64,000 bases of DNA, taken from Sphingobacteriaceae bacterium. Its GTDB lineage: Bacteria; Bacteroidota; Bacteroidia; Sphingobacteriales; Sphingobacteriaceae. A program made the position numbers and the translations under genes. Below are positions 15,261-25,800 of the stretch, one piece after another. Every line of letters begins with the position of its first letter. The first letter of the stretch is position 1. Where the stretch lies: positions 744,001-808,000 of the forward strand of contig JAGIAD010000029.1 in assembly GCA_017745075.1 (NCBI GenBank), in the 5' to 3' direction. The notes under the pieces are model-generated. The model was not told the origin of the DNA. It searched no databases and saw only the letters and a list, made by a program, of their open reading frames with translations.

Positions 15261-17048
15261 ATGACAGCGCAGCGCAGAACTAAAATTTGGGCCTGGATAG
15301 GAAGTATATCCGGCATATTGATTTTAATTGTTGCATTTGGTGCAATGTTTTTGAGCGCCCGATGGAAGCCTATATTGACTGAAAAAATTAAGACTGGCGT
15401 TTATAATGGTACCCGCCACCTGTACCGGATAGATTTTAAAAGCATAAACCTCAATGTAATTACCGGAAGTTTGGCTTTACGTGATGTTACCTTAATTCCA
15501 GATACCTTGGTTTTTGACAGCCTGAAGAAAAAACAACTGGCGCCTGTCCATACTTTTGAGCTTAAATTAAAGAAACTGCAGATTACCAGGGCTGGAATAT
15601 TAACGGCCTACTTTAAAAAACAGATAAATGTAAATGAGATCCTTTTACAGCGCCCGTCTATTAACATGTTTTTTAATAAAGTTGCCAGGAAACCTGACAC
15701 CATAAAAGACGAAAAATCACTTTATGAGCAGGTTTCGAAAATCTTTAAATCGGTACATGTTAAAAGCATCAAAATTGTAGATGCCGATTTCGACTACATC
15801 AATAAAACCGCAGCTAAAAAGACAAAAAAATCCATCAAACACCTGGACATTAACGTGAACGATTTCTTGCTCGATTCACTGTCATCTAATGATACATCGA
15901 GGTTCTATTATACCAAAGATATCTCATTTCAGCTGGCCGGTTATAAATCCATTACTCAAGATAAAATGTACTCGATGAAAGTTGATACCATTAAAGGTTC
16001 CACTTCATCGAAAAAGATAACAGTGAAGGGCTTTAAACTTACACCGCTATATGATGAACTGACTTTTGCCCGTAAATATAATGTACAGAAAGACCGTTAT
16101 AATTTTGCTTTCGAAAAGATAGAATTTAACGGGGTTGATTTTCTTTCATTAAATGCCGATCAGAAACTATACGCAAAATCGCTAAATATCGGGCCGGCCA
16201 ATGTTGAAGTATTTATGAGCCGCGAATCGCCTCCACCACCGGGCCTTGATAAAGGCCGGAACTATCCGCACATGGCACTGAAAAGGTTAAGTATACCGGC
16301 ATTAATTGATACGGTAAAGCTTAAGAAAGTAAATGTAAAATATTCAGAATTTAATCCTGCGAGCAAAAAAATCGGTACAGTTGATTTTAAGGCACTCAGC
16401 GGAAATATTATGAATGTAACCAACGACAGCCTGCAGCTTGCCAAAAAGAACCATGCGCTGGCCGATCTGAATTCGCTTTTAATGGGTACCGGAAAACTGA
16501 ACATAAAAATAGACTTTAACCTTACCGATCATAATGGCGCTTTTAGCTACAGCGGGCATTTGGACAGATTTGACATGAAAAACCTAAATCCATTATCTAA
16601 AGCGCTGGGGTTAATAGAAATAGAAAAGGGTGATATACAACAGGTCGATTTCAGGGTAAACGGAAATTTAAGATCGGCAAAAGGTTCAATGAACATGCTT
16701 TACACCAACCTGAAAGTAAAACTCCTATCAGACAATATTAATGGAGAAGGAACCAGGAAAAAAGGATTTTTGTCTTTTTTGGCCAATACCATCCTGATTA
16801 AAGATGAAAACCCACAAAAAGGCGAAGAGCCAAGAACAGCAAGCATGACAAATACCAGGATTAATTCAGCTTCGTTTTTTAACCTGATGTGGAAAACCGT
16901 TTTTGTAGGCATAAAAGATATTGTAGGTGTTGGCATTGTACCCGAAAAAAATCCCGTAAAACAGCAAAAAGTAATTGCCAAAAAAATAAGGGAACAAAAA
17001 CGTGCAGACAGGAAGGCGGCAAGAAAAGCCCGCAGAGGAAAAAACTAA
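15261..17048 (+). CDS. AsmA-like membrane-anchored periplasmic protein, first of a tandem pair
   Basis: A 595-residue protein with one N-terminal membrane helix at about residues 12-31 and a long beta-rich periplasmic part. It shares its pattern with the next gene: RPILT/KPILTEKIK, then LYRIDFKSINLNVITGSLAL, a PDT motif, and later PLYDELTF, MGTGKLNIKIDFNLT and GFLSFLANTILIKDENP. The layout (one helix, then repeated beta segments and a conserved end) recalls AsmA/DUF748 proteins that form lipid-carrying grooves. The family call is tentative. The C-terminus is strongly basic (RKAARKARRGKN). The next gene starts 68 bases later. Confidence 0.7.
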   Translation: MTAQRRTKIWAWIGSISGILILIVAFGAMFLSARWKPILTEKIKTGVYNGTRHLYRIDFKSINLNVITGSLALRDVTLIPDTLVFDSLKKKQLAPVHTFELKLKKLQITRAGILTAYFKKQINVNEILLQRPSINMFFNKVARKPDTIKDEKSLYEQVSKIFKSVHVKSIKIVDADFDYINKTAAKKTKKSIKHLDINVNDFLLDSLSSNDTSRFYYTKDISFQLAGYKSITQDKMYSMKVDTIKGSTSSKKITVKGFKLTPLYDELTFARKYNVQKDRYNFAFEKIEFNGVDFLSLNADQKLYAKSLNIGPANVEVFMSRESPPPPGLDKGRNYPHMALKRLSIPALIDTVKLKKVNVKYSEFNPASKKIGTVDFKALSGNIMNVTNDSLQLAKKNHALADLNSLLMGTGKLNIKIDFNLTDHNGAFSYSGHLDRFDMKNLNPLSKALGLIEIEKGDIQQVDFRVNGNLRSAKGSMNMLYTNLKVKLLSDNINGEGTRKKGFLSFLANTILIKDENPQKGEEPRTASMTNTRINSASFFNLMWKTVFVGIKDIVGVGIVPEKNPVKQQKVIAKKIREQKRADRKAARKARRGKN

Positions 17049-17116
17049 CGGCACATTTCTGTAATTTATGTTATAACCGTATATTGCTGATAAAACCACA
17101 TCCTCTCATTTTTTTG

Positions 17117-18931
17117 ATGCCTGATACAAAAAGAAACGGTTATAAAGCTTTTAAATGGATTGCGGGTACCTTACTCGGTATTTTTATTGCGCTGGCTGGT
17201 GTAACCTGGTTTTTAAATGTAAAATCGCGGCCAATATTAACCGACAGGATAAAAACACTCCTTTATAAATCGACAGACAGTTTATACACAATAAGTTTTA
17301 CCAAGATTTCTACAAATGTGGTTACGGGTAATGCTACTTTGCAAAATGTAAAAATAAGGCCTGATACCAACCGATTTAAACAGCTTATTAACTTAAAAAG
17401 AGCACCGAATAACCTTTATAGCATTTCATTAAAGAAACTGGTGGTGAAACGTTTCCACCCTTTAACCCTATACCGCGAAAAAAAGCTGCAGATAGAGGAG
17501 GTTGTTTTTGATAAGCCAGAGGTAACCATGGTTAACCGGCAGTTTCCGTTTAATGAAGGGCGCGCACCGCGACCGGTTAAATCGCCATATGATATCATCT
17601 CCAAAAACCTGAAGGAATTTAGCATTAAAACCATCCGTTTTAAAGATGTAAGCTTTAAGTATGTAAATAAAAACGTAGCCCACTCTTTACCTTTCGATAT
17701 TGACGACCTAAACATAACCCTAACCGACCTTTTGGTAGATTCGACCTCTGCCGATGATCCCAGCCGGTTTTACCTGCTTAAAGATATCACAATCAATCTT
17801 AAGAATTATGTGTACCATACCCCCGATAAAATGTACGACATTAAGCTTGATCAGCTTGATTTTAGGGCCACTACAGGCAAACTAAGGGTAAATAGCTTTG
17901 CGCTGGTTCCACTATACGATGAAATGAAATTCGGTAAGGTTGCAAGTTATCCCAGGGAACGTTTTGATATTGGTATGCGCAATATTGTACTCAACCGTAT
18001 CGACCTGCCACTGTATATCAGCAAACAAGAACTCTGGGCGAAAGAAATGGCCATTTCTAATGGTTTTATAGCTGTTTTTAACCAAAATGGGCTCCCGAAG
18101 AAGCCACAGGAGAGCAAAATTGGAAAATTTCCGCATCAGCTTTTACAGTTGCTTAAAGCACCCATACTGGTACAGAAAATCCAGCTGAAGGATATAAATG
18201 TTACCTATTCGGTTTTTAACCGCGAAAGCAACCAAAGAGGACGGATTAGTTTTGAAAACACTTCAGGAATTATAAAAAATGCCACCAACCTTGATAATAT
18301 TAAAGCCATAAACCCGATAATGGAGGTTAAGCTCAATACTTACCTTTTTGGACAGGGAAAACTTGATGTAAATTTTAATTTTAATCTTACGGCTAAAGAT
18401 GGGGAATTTTCTTACAACGGAGTTTTGCATAATTTTAACGCCAGGGTTCTAAATCAGATTACCAAACCGCTTGGCCTGGTGCGTATTAACCGTGGCAACG
18501 TAGATAAGCTGAAATTCAATTTCAAAGCCAATGATTTAGGTGCCAAAGGCAGAGTGGCTTTCTCTTATTATGATCTTTCGGTAGCGCTGATGAAAAATGA
18601 TCCTGAAAAAGACCATTTGGTTACCCGGGGATTTCTCTCGTTTCTGGCCAATGCGCTCATCATTAAATCCGAAAACCCGGGTGCCGACGGTAAATTGAAC
18701 GCGGTAGATGTTGATTACAGCCGGCCATCAAACACTTCATTTTTTAACCTGATCTGGAAAAGCCTTTTTATAGGGATAAAATACAGTATCGGCATTACAG
18801 AAGAAAAGCAAAAAGAGGTGCAGCAGCATATTGCACGTTTTAAAGCCATGCGTGCCAGTCATAACCTGAGGGTAAAAAGACGATTAGAACGCCGCCTGCA
18901 AAGAGAACGGGAACAAAATGAAAAGCGGTAA
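17117..18931 (+). CDS. AsmA-like membrane-anchored periplasmic protein, second of a tandem pair
   Basis: An open frame reaches back to 16889 inside the upstream gene, but the protein aligns with its neighbour only from the ATG at 17117 (MPDTKRNGYKAFKWIAG). The 604-residue product has a membrane helix at about residues 12-31. The same signature blocks follow in the same order: RPILTDRIKTLLY, LYTISFTKISTNVVTGNATL, PDTNRF, LVPLYDEMKF, FGQGKLDVNFNFNLT, GFLSFLANALIIKSENPG and SFFNLIWKSLFIGIK. It ends in a basic tail. The pair is an obvious duplication, diverged along its whole length. Function as envelope lipid transport or outer-membrane biogenesis is inference. Confidence 0.7.
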   Translation: MPDTKRNGYKAFKWIAGTLLGIFIALAGVTWFLNVKSRPILTDRIKTLLYKSTDSLYTISFTKISTNVVTGNATLQNVKIRPDTNRFKQLINLKRAPNNLYSISLKKLVVKRFHPLTLYREKKLQIEEVVFDKPEVTMVNRQFPFNEGRAPRPVKSPYDIISKNLKEFSIKTIRFKDVSFKYVNKNVAHSLPFDIDDLNITLTDLLVDSTSADDPSRFYLLKDITINLKNYVYHTPDKMYDIKLDQLDFRATTGKLRVNSFALVPLYDEMKFGKVASYPRERFDIGMRNIVLNRIDLPLYISKQELWAKEMAISNGFIAVFNQNGLPKKPQESKIGKFPHQLLQLLKAPILVQKIQLKDINVTYSVFNRESNQRGRISFENTSGIIKNATNLDNIKAINPIMEVKLNTYLFGQGKLDVNFNFNLTAKDGEFSYNGVLHNFNARVLNQITKPLGLVRINRGNVDKLKFNFKANDLGAKGRVAFSYYDLSVALMKNDPEKDHLVTRGFLSFLANALIIKSENPGADGKLNAVDVDYSRPSNTSFFNLIWKSLFIGIKYSIGITEEKQKEVQQHIARFKAMRASHNLRVKRRLERRLQREREQNEKR

Positions 18932-18981
18932 CATGTTGTAACCTTTTCTTATCTTTATTCTCTAAACCTTAAACTAAATTT

Positions 18982-19539
18982 ATGATTATTGCCCTCGTTA
19001 TCATCGGATTTATCTTTCTTCTTGGGATTTTCTTTTACAACTCGCTAATCGGGAAGAAAAACCAGGTAACCAATGCCTTTTCGGCCATTGATGTTATGTT
19101 AAAAAAACGATTCGACCTTATTCCAAATCTTGTTGAAGTAGTAAAACAGTATACTACTTACGAGCAGGGAACCTTAACCAAAATAGTTGAACTGAGGTCG
19201 AAAGCTGGCTCTCCGAACATCAGCAATGCAGAAAAAGCAGATTTAGATGCACAATTAAGCAGCAATATAAAAGGTTTAATGGTTAACATCGAAAATTACC
19301 CCGATTTAAAAGCCAATACTAATTTTATTAACCTACAAACCACCTGGACCGAAAGTGAAGAGCAGATAGCAGCTGCGAGAAGAGCCTATAATGCTTCGGT
19401 AACGGATTACAATAATTCAATTATGATGTTTCCAGGCAGTTTATTTGCCGGGATGTTAAATTTCCAGGCGATTGCCGTTCTAGAAACTGCAACTGAAGAA
19501 CGCAAAAACATTAGCGCAAAAGAACTCTTTAATAATTAA
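18982..19539 (+). CDS. lemA: LemA family protein
   Basis: A 185-residue protein with an N-terminal membrane helix (IALVIIGFIFLLGIFFYNSL) followed by the LemA signature: SLIGKKNQVTNAFSAIDVML and KKRFDLIPNLVEVVKQYTTYE. The rest is a helical coiled bundle ending in AVLETATEERKNISAKELF. LemA proteins are inner-membrane-anchored and of unclear function. The stop codon shares a base with the start of the DUF3137 gene, so the two are coupled. Confidence 0.92.
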   Translation: MIIALVIIGFIFLLGIFFYNSLIGKKNQVTNAFSAIDVMLKKRFDLIPNLVEVVKQYTTYEQGTLTKIVELRSKAGSPNISNAEKADLDAQLSSNIKGLMVNIENYPDLKANTNFINLQTTWTESEEQIAAARRAYNASVTDYNNSIMMFPGSLFAGMLNFQAIAVLETATEERKNISAKELFNN

Positions 19540-20495
19540 TGTTGTTCGATATTGCAAATAATGTGGCCTTACAACAAGTTTTGGCTACAATGGAGATTAC
19601 GCGCAAAAGAATTGCTGCCACCCAAACCAAAGCTTATATTTTTATTGGAGCGGGCATCTTGCTTTTTATACTGGGCTTTATCATGGGCTTTCCCATTCCT
19701 GGTATAATTGGCGGCTTAATACCTTTGATTTACGGCGGTGTTTTGTTATTTAAAATCAACGGTTCTTTAACAGCTTACCAAAATGCCTACAAAACCGATG
19801 TAATTGGTGCTGCCCTTAAATTTTTAGACGAAAGCTTATCAATTAACCCCGAACAAGGAATTGAAGCTCAAGAGTTTGTGTACACACAGTTATTTAGCCA
19901 TGAGCCCGATCGTTACAAAACAGAGGATCTGGTAAGCGGACGTGCTGATAAAACCCGCTTTTACTTTGCTGAAGTACATGCCGAATATAAAACAGTAACG
20001 CAAACAAAAAACGGAACGCGAACAGAGTGGCACGACATTTTTAAGGGTATTATCTTTGCTGCCGATTTTAATAAGAAATTTAATGGCTTAACCATCGTCA
20101 GGCCAAAAGATTTCGGAGCAGCCTTTGGCGCATGGTTTTCAAAAAACCTGTTTTCTTTTGGCGGTAATGATGTTATCCAATTGGAAAATGTCGAATTTGA
20201 TAAGACCTTTGTAACTTATGGTTCAGATCAGATTGGAGCCAGGTATATCCTTACACCTGCTCTGATGGAGCGTATACTAAACCTCAACCATCAAGCAAAG
20301 TATAATATCAGTTTATCCTTTATCGAATCGAGGATGTATATCGCATTCCCTTTACACCGGAATTATTTTGAGGCACCTGTTTTTAAGTCATTATTAAGCC
20401 CAGAAATAGTAAATCAAGATATCTCCACCATAAAGTTTATGTATGATATTGTTAAAGAGCTGGATCTGAATACAAGGATTTGGGGAAAGGAATAA
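19539..20495 (+). CDS. DUF3137 family membrane protein, partner of LemA
   Basis: A 318-residue protein with two adjacent membrane helices at about residues 31-50 and 54-72 (AYIFIGAGILLFILGFIMGF, PIPGIIGGLIPLIYGGVLLF). A soluble domain follows with the DUF3137 features FYFAEVHAEYKTV, WHDIFKGIIFAADFNK and the late SFIESRMYIAFPLHRNYFEAP. ATG overlaps the lemA stop (TAATG). LemA-DUF3137 pairs are a recurrent arrangement. No biochemical role is established. Confidence 0.85.
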   Translation: MLFDIANNVALQQVLATMEITRKRIAATQTKAYIFIGAGILLFILGFIMGFPIPGIIGGLIPLIYGGVLLFKINGSLTAYQNAYKTDVIGAALKFLDESLSINPEQGIEAQEFVYTQLFSHEPDRYKTEDLVSGRADKTRFYFAEVHAEYKTVTQTKNGTRTEWHDIFKGIIFAADFNKKFNGLTIVRPKDFGAAFGAWFSKNLFSFGGNDVIQLENVEFDKTFVTYGSDQIGARYILTPALMERILNLNHQAKYNISLSFIESRMYIAFPLHRNYFEAPVFKSLLSPEIVNQDISTIKFMYDIVKELDLNTRIWGKE

Positions 20496-20517
20496 CAGAT
20501 TTCAAATAGAAATTCGT

Positions 20518-20626
20518 TATCTCGACTGAAGCGAAGCGGAATGGAGAGATCTATTGAGACAGATTTAGCTTCGCTGAGCACTCCGTGGTTCTCGACTTCG
20601 TTTCACTCCGCTCGAAATGACGATCT
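20518..20626. repeat. REP-like palindromic repeat
   Basis: CTCGACTGAAGCGAAGCGG..AATGGAGAGATCT and its inverted partner AGATTTAGCTTCG..CACTCCGCTCGAAATGACG. Same family as at 6.1, 37.0, 48.2 and 61.1 kb. It lies between converging genes. Confidence 0.7.
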
Positions 20627-20660
20627 TTCGAGCCCTAGAAAACTTCGAAAGTCTTCTGCC

Positions 20661-21026
20661 CTAACTCAAATGTTTCTTTACAATTTCTTCGAGTGCAGCA
20701 ATATCAAACGGTTTTGATAAGTAACTATCAGCACCGGCTTCGTTAGCTAACGCAGATATATCATTATTGGCCGAAAAATAAATTACCGGAATATGCTTTA
20801 AATATGGATGGTTTTTTAACGCTTTGGTGGCCTGTATCCCGCCCAGATCGGGTAACCAGTTATCCATAAAAATTAAATCAGGCATATATGCGGCAACCTG
20901 TTCTTCTATGTTATTGGCATTTTCAGATGTTTTTATCTCATACCCCGCATCTTCCAAAATAAATGTACAGAGATCAAGGATATCCCTATTATCATCAAAA
21001 ACAAATACCTTTTTTGCAACTGCCAT
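20661..21026 (-). CDS. Single-domain response regulator
   Basis: A 121-residue CheY-like receiver with no output domain. The acidic pair is at FVFDDNRD, the phospho-acceptor Asp in LIFMDNWLPDLGG, the Thr/Ser position in VIYFSANND and the Lys in YLSKPFD. It is the last gene of the minus-strand CheB/CheR signalling cluster, 20 bases after cheB. It could relay phosphate from one of the two kinases upstream or act by protein contact; the target is not visible. Confidence 0.93.
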   Translation of the reverse strand: MAVAKKVFVFDDNRDILDLCTFILEDAGYEIKTSENANNIEEQVAAYMPDLIFMDNWLPDLGGIQATKALKNHPYLKHIPVIYFSANNDISALANEAGADSYLSKPFDIAALEEIVKKHLS

Positions 21027-21046
21027 ATTAACCTCCCGAAAAGCAA

Positions 21047-21631
21047 TTAATCATTTAAATTATTTATATAATCAGCCATATCATGGCTATCCAACACCAC
21101 ATGCGGCTCAACATTCAGAACAGCTTGTTGCGGCATATAGGGCATTATTGCCGTATATGGGTTCTGTATAACCACCCTTCCCTTAAAATTGTTTACACTT
21201 TTTAATCCTTCTACCCCATCGGCATTAGATCCTGAAAGTAAAATGCAGACTAATTTTTCTTTAAAAACCTCGGCTGCTGATTGAAAGGTAACATCAATTG
21301 ACGGTCGGGAGTAATTTACTTTTTCAGAGTAATCTAAAGATATACTTTGGTCTTGCTCTATCAGCATATGATAATCTGCTGGCGCAATAAAAACTTTACC
21401 CGGGCTTAAAAATTCCTTTTCATTTGCTTCGCTAACGGCCAATTTAGTGCGCGATTTTAACAAATCGGTTAAAAGAGATTCGTTACTTGCCTTACGGTGT
21501 ACCACTAACACAATGGGAAAAGGGATATCGTTCCGCAGGGCAGGAAAAATTTCGAGCAATACATCTAAGCTACCGGCCGAACCGCCAATAAATAAAGCAG
21601 CACAGGGCGTATCGTCTATAGTTTCCGCCAT
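21047..21631 (-). CDS. cheB: CheB-type protein-glutamate methylesterase domain, without receiver
   Basis: A 194-residue catalytic CheB domain. The triad can be read as Ser18 (FIGGSAGSLDVL), His45 (LVVHRKASNE) and Asp138 (LLSGSNADGVEGL), with the YHMLI and VNYSRPSIDVTFQSAA motifs between. It lacks the N-terminal receiver of classical CheB, so its regulation must come from other proteins such as the single receivers next to it. Its start lies 16 bases inside the cheR gene, so the two are coupled. With no chemoreceptor in the window, the methylated protein it would act on is unknown. Confidence 0.92.
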   Translation of the reverse strand: MAETIDDTPCAALFIGGSAGSLDVLLEIFPALRNDIPFPIVLVVHRKASNESLLTDLLKSRTKLAVSEANEKEFLSPGKVFIAPADYHMLIEQDQSISLDYSEKVNYSRPSIDVTFQSAAEVFKEKLVCILLSGSNADGVEGLKSVNNFKGRVVIQNPYTAIMPYMPQQAVLNVEPHVVLDSHDMADYINNLND

Positions 21632-22434
21632 ATTTTCTCCATTTTAACCCTTTTGTACTCTTTGGCTTTTGGCCAGAACTCTAAACTTTCTTTGCTTCCG
21701 AGCGCAAGATAGCCTAATTTCTCGATGCTGCCGTCAAACAGGTTAAATACCTTATGCTGCAGTTCTTTATCGAAATAAATTAATACATTTCTACATAAAA
21801 TTAGCTGAAATTCGTTAAAAGAATGATCGGAAACCAGATTATGCGTAGAAAAAATCATTTTACTATTTAAACTTTCATCAAATTTGGCCAAAGAATAATT
21901 CGCTGTATAATAAGTCGAAAAATCTTTTACGCCACCTGATTGCAGGTAATTTTCGGAATATTGTTTCAGGTAATTTAGCGGGAACATGCCTCTTTTCGCT
22001 TTCTCTAAAACCGATGGATTGATATCGGTCGCATAAATAAGCGATTTATTAAGTAAATTAAGCTCTTTTAAAACAATGGCAAGTGAATAAGCCTCTTCTC
22101 CGGTAGAACAGCCTGCTACCCAAATGCGGATAAACGGATAAGTACCCAGCACAGGAAGTACATCATTGCGCAATGATTTATAAAAAGAAGGATCGCGGAA
22201 CATTTCGGTAACATTAACCGTAATCTCCTCTAAAAAACGCTTAAAATATTGCTTATCAGTCTTAACCGTATAACGAAATTCGGCGAAACTCACAAAATTA
22301 TCCAGTCCGTAAAGGCGTATAATCCTTCTTTTTATTGATGCATGAGAATATGCCAGAAAATCATAGCCATGAGTTTCTAACACATCATTCAACAGAATTT
22401 CTACCTGTTCGTTATTTATCGCATCACTTATCAC
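21616..22434 (-). CDS. cheR: CheR-type protein-glutamate O-methyltransferase
   Basis: A 272-residue SAM-dependent methyltransferase of Glu side chains. The N-terminal helical domain includes YSHASIKRRIIR and the NVTEMFRDPSFYKSLR motif near residue 75. The SAM site is WVAGCSTGEEAYSLAIVLKE near 105-122, followed by ATDINPSVLEKAKRGMF and LILCRNVLIYFD. The start is a GTG four bases after the stop of the upstream receiver gene. It overlaps cheB by 16 bases. Most likely its substrate is a coiled coil within the cluster's kinase, which is inference. Confidence 0.93.
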   Translation of the reverse strand: MISDAINNEQVEILLNDVLETHGYDFLAYSHASIKRRIIRLYGLDNFVSFAEFRYTVKTDKQYFKRFLEEITVNVTEMFRDPSFYKSLRNDVLPVLGTYPFIRIWVAGCSTGEEAYSLAIVLKELNLLNKSLIYATDINPSVLEKAKRGMFPLNYLKQYSENYLQSGGVKDFSTYYTANYSLAKFDESLNSKMIFSTHNLVSDHSFNEFQLILCRNVLIYFDKELQHKVFNLFDGSIEKLGYLALGSKESLEFWPKAKEYKRVKMEKIWRKL

Positions 22435-22437
22435 CGG

Positions 22438-22809
22438 TTATTTTGTAAAATTTTCTATTTGAACTAATAACTCATCAACATTTATCGGTTTAGAAACATA
22501 GCCTGATGCCCCTGCGCTTAAGCAGCGTTCCCTATCTCCAACCATGGCCTGGGCGGTTACCGCCAATACAGGTATATCACGCATTTTAGCCGATTTTTTT
22601 ATCACTGCAATAGCCTGATAACCATCCATATCCGGCATCATCATATCCATCAGAACAATGGCGACATTACTGTTCTCTTCTAAAATAGAAAAACCTTCCT
22701 GGGCACTTATAGCAGATAAACAATCGAAGCCTTTGGCCTTTAAAACAGCTTTTAAAGCAAAAATGTTTCGGCTATCATCATCAATTATTAGAATCAATTT
22801 TTGAGGCAT
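22438..22809 (-). CDS. Single-domain response regulator
   Basis: A 123-residue receiver. Acidic residues are at LIIDDDSRNIFALK, the phospho-acceptor Asp in VLMDMMMPDMDG, the Thr in AVTAQAMVGDRE and the Lys in YVSKPINVDE. It closely resembles the third receiver of the adjacent hybrid kinase (same DDDxRNIF, MDMMMP and AGAS-Y-SKP blocks), suggesting duplication from it. It lies 15 bases downstream of that kinase. Confidence 0.93.
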   Translation of the reverse strand: MPQKLILIIDDDSRNIFALKAVLKAKGFDCLSAISAQEGFSILEENSNVAIVLMDMMMPDMDGYQAIAVIKKSAKMRDIPVLAVTAQAMVGDRERCLSAGASGYVSKPINVDELLVQIENFTK

Positions 22810-22824
22810 AAAAATAAAAATAGG

Positions 22825-25800
22825 TTATGATTGATGATGATTTTCGTAAAGCCAAACACGCAAAAGCGAGATCAACTGGTCCATATCAACCGGTTTGCTA
22901 ATATAATCAGACGCACCCGCGGCAATACACTTTTCGCGATCGCCCATCATGGCTTTTGCTGTTACAGCCAAAATAGGCAGGTTGCGGTATTTAATATCCT
23001 GCCTGATGGCGGTTGTTGTTTCATAACCATCAAGCTCAGGCATCATCATATCCATTAAAACCACATCAACATCCGGATTTTCGTTCAATAACTTAAGTGC
23101 TTCCTTACCATCGGTAGCTGCCACCACTTTCATTTGGTGCTGCTCCAGCATTTTAGTGAGCGAGAAGATATTCCGTACATCGTCATCGGCAACCAGCACC
23201 GTTTTTCCTACCAGTACATCCTGTAGTTCGGAGAATTTTTTAGGTGTTTTGCTTTTTTCCTTGCTCTTTTCTTCCACCAGATGCAGGAATAAGCCTGCCT
23301 CATCTAAAATGCGCTGGTAAGAATGTGCCGTTTTTACCACAATCGAATCAGCATATTGTTTAATGCGGTTCTCTTCGCCTTTTGAAAGGTTTTTACCGGT
23401 AAAAATAATAATCGGAAGGTTTTCCAGTCCTGGGGTTTTCTTTACCATTTCAAGCATTTCGTAAGCATGCTTATCAGGTATACCCATATCCAGGATTACA
23501 CAGTTCACTTCAGGCTTGTGTAAAGCCGAAACACTTTCCTTTACCTGGTTAACAATTTCTGTCTGGATATTAAAATTGCTTAAAAAGTAGCTTAATGCTT
23601 TGGCATGTTGCTCATTTTCTTCAACAATGAGCACTTTTTTAGGGTGACGGCTTAAGGCATGCTCCAGTTTTGAAAATATCTCTTGCATGTGCTCAAAAGC
23701 AAAAGGTTTATTTATAAAATCTACCGCACCTTTTAATAAACTTTCTTTCTTCACCTGCAGGGAAGACATGATGTGTACCGGAATAGGTCGCGTTGACGGA
23801 TCCGATTTCAGCTCTTCCATTACCTGCCAGCCATCTTTAACCGGCAATTGGATATCGAGTAAAATAGCAAGCGGTTTAAAGATTTTCGCCATCTCAATGC
23901 CCGCATCGCCACGAACGGCAACCAACCCTTTATAATTTCTCTTCCGTGTAAAATCTAAAAGTGTTTTAGCAAAAGGCGTATCATCTTCGACGATTAAAAT
24001 TACCTTATCATCAGGCTGAATATTATCGCGGTCATCTTCAATTTCCTGCGGGATATTTTCGACTGTTAAATGGCTCGCTTTTTTAACAACAGGCTCTGCC
24101 GGAGCGACTACTTCAGGTTTTTCCAGGCTGGCAACCACCCCGTCAAAACCTTTATTTTTATCGATAGGAAGAGTTAAGGTAAATGTACTTCCTTCGCCTT
24201 CCGTACTTTTTAAATCGATGTAACCACCCAGTAGTTTGGCCAGTTCCCTGCTGATGGAGAGACCTAATCCCGTACCTCCAAATTTACGACGGGTAGAGCC
24301 ATCTGCCTGTTGAAAAGCTTCAAATACCATTGCCTGTTTCTCTGGGGCAATACCCACTCCGGTATCGGTAACTTTAAATACCAGTGCGCCTAACTTTTCG
24401 TTTTTATCAATGTTTAGGCTTACCTTACCCACAGTAGTAAATTTAATGGCATTAGATAGCAGGTTTTTTATAATCTGCTCTAAACGCATTTTATCGGTAT
24501 GAAAAAACTCAGGAACCCCATCTGATTTTTCGACAACAAAGTTCAGGTTCTTATCCTTAGCCAAAGGGTTAAACAGCGAACGCATGTTAAGGATAACCTC
24601 ATCAACCTTAACGTTCGTTCTGTCGAGTTCCATTTTTCCGGCTTCTATTTTAGAAAGATCTAAAATTTCGTCGATTAAACTTAAAAGCCCCTGACCTGAA
24701 CTTTGGATAACTTCTGCGTATTCCTTGTGCTCGCGGTCCATAGATTCATTTTCGGCCATCAGCCTCGACAACAACAATATCGAATTAAGTGGTGTTCTTA
24801 ACTCGTGCGACATATTGGCTAAAAATTCAGATTTGTATCTTGTACTCAGTTCCAAAGCTTCTGCCTTTTGCTGAATCTCAATGTTCCGTTCTTCAATCAG
24901 CTCATTTTTTTCTTCCAGTAAGCTGCTTCTTTCTTCCAACTCCTGGTTGCTTTGCAACAGTTCTTCCTGCTGTACACGCAATTCTTCTTCGCTGGCCTGA
25001 AGTTTCTGTGCCTGTGCTTCCAGCTCGGCATTTAATCCTTCCAGTTCATTGTGCTGAACCTGCAGTTCTTCTGATTGTGCCTGAGTTTCTTCCAATAATT
25101 GCTGCAGCTTTTGCCTGTTCTGCGCACCCAGCAATGCGGTTCCCACATCAGATAAAACCGATTTTAAAAAGTGTATTTGCAGATCGCTGTACTTACCAAT
25201 GGTGCCCAATTCCAAGCCGCCAATTGAAATTTCATTTCTAATAATTGGAAGCACAATTATTTGTGCCGGTTTAATATTCCCGGTAGCGTGTGTAATGGTT
25301 AACTCGTTCTGCGGAACATCATCCAATAATATTGGCTTACCTGTTTTAACCGCCTGACCAATTAAGCCCTCGCCAAGTTCTATGGTTTGGATTAGATTTT
25401 GTCTTTGCAAAGCATATTGCCCTTTTAAATGCAGGTAGCCATCATCTTTAAATAAATATAAGGCACCAACCTGGCTTTTGGTATAACTGGCCAAAAACTC
25501 TATAATATCTTCTGCCAGGTTAAAAACATCTTTTTCGCCAACCATTTTTACGTTTAAGTTGGCTACTCCGGTTTGCAACCATTCATTCTCTTCTAAAGTG
25601 TTGAAAGATTTTTTCAGTGATAACGACATGGCGTTGAGTGACTCGGAAAGTTCGCCAAGGTCATCCTGGCTCTGGTTATCGAGTTTTACACCATAATTAC
25701 CATTGGAAATTTGATAGGCAATTTCTTTAATGGCAGCAATGCGTTTTTCTATCTCAAGCTTCTTATCCTCCATTTCTTTTTGAAGTTTAACACGTTCATC

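Noticed and set aside
24789..25241. 150-residue plus-strand ORF opposite the hybrid kinase
   Set aside because: It is antisense to the Glu/Gln-rich coiled coil; low-complexity coding strands leave long shadow frames. No start signal or family resemblance.
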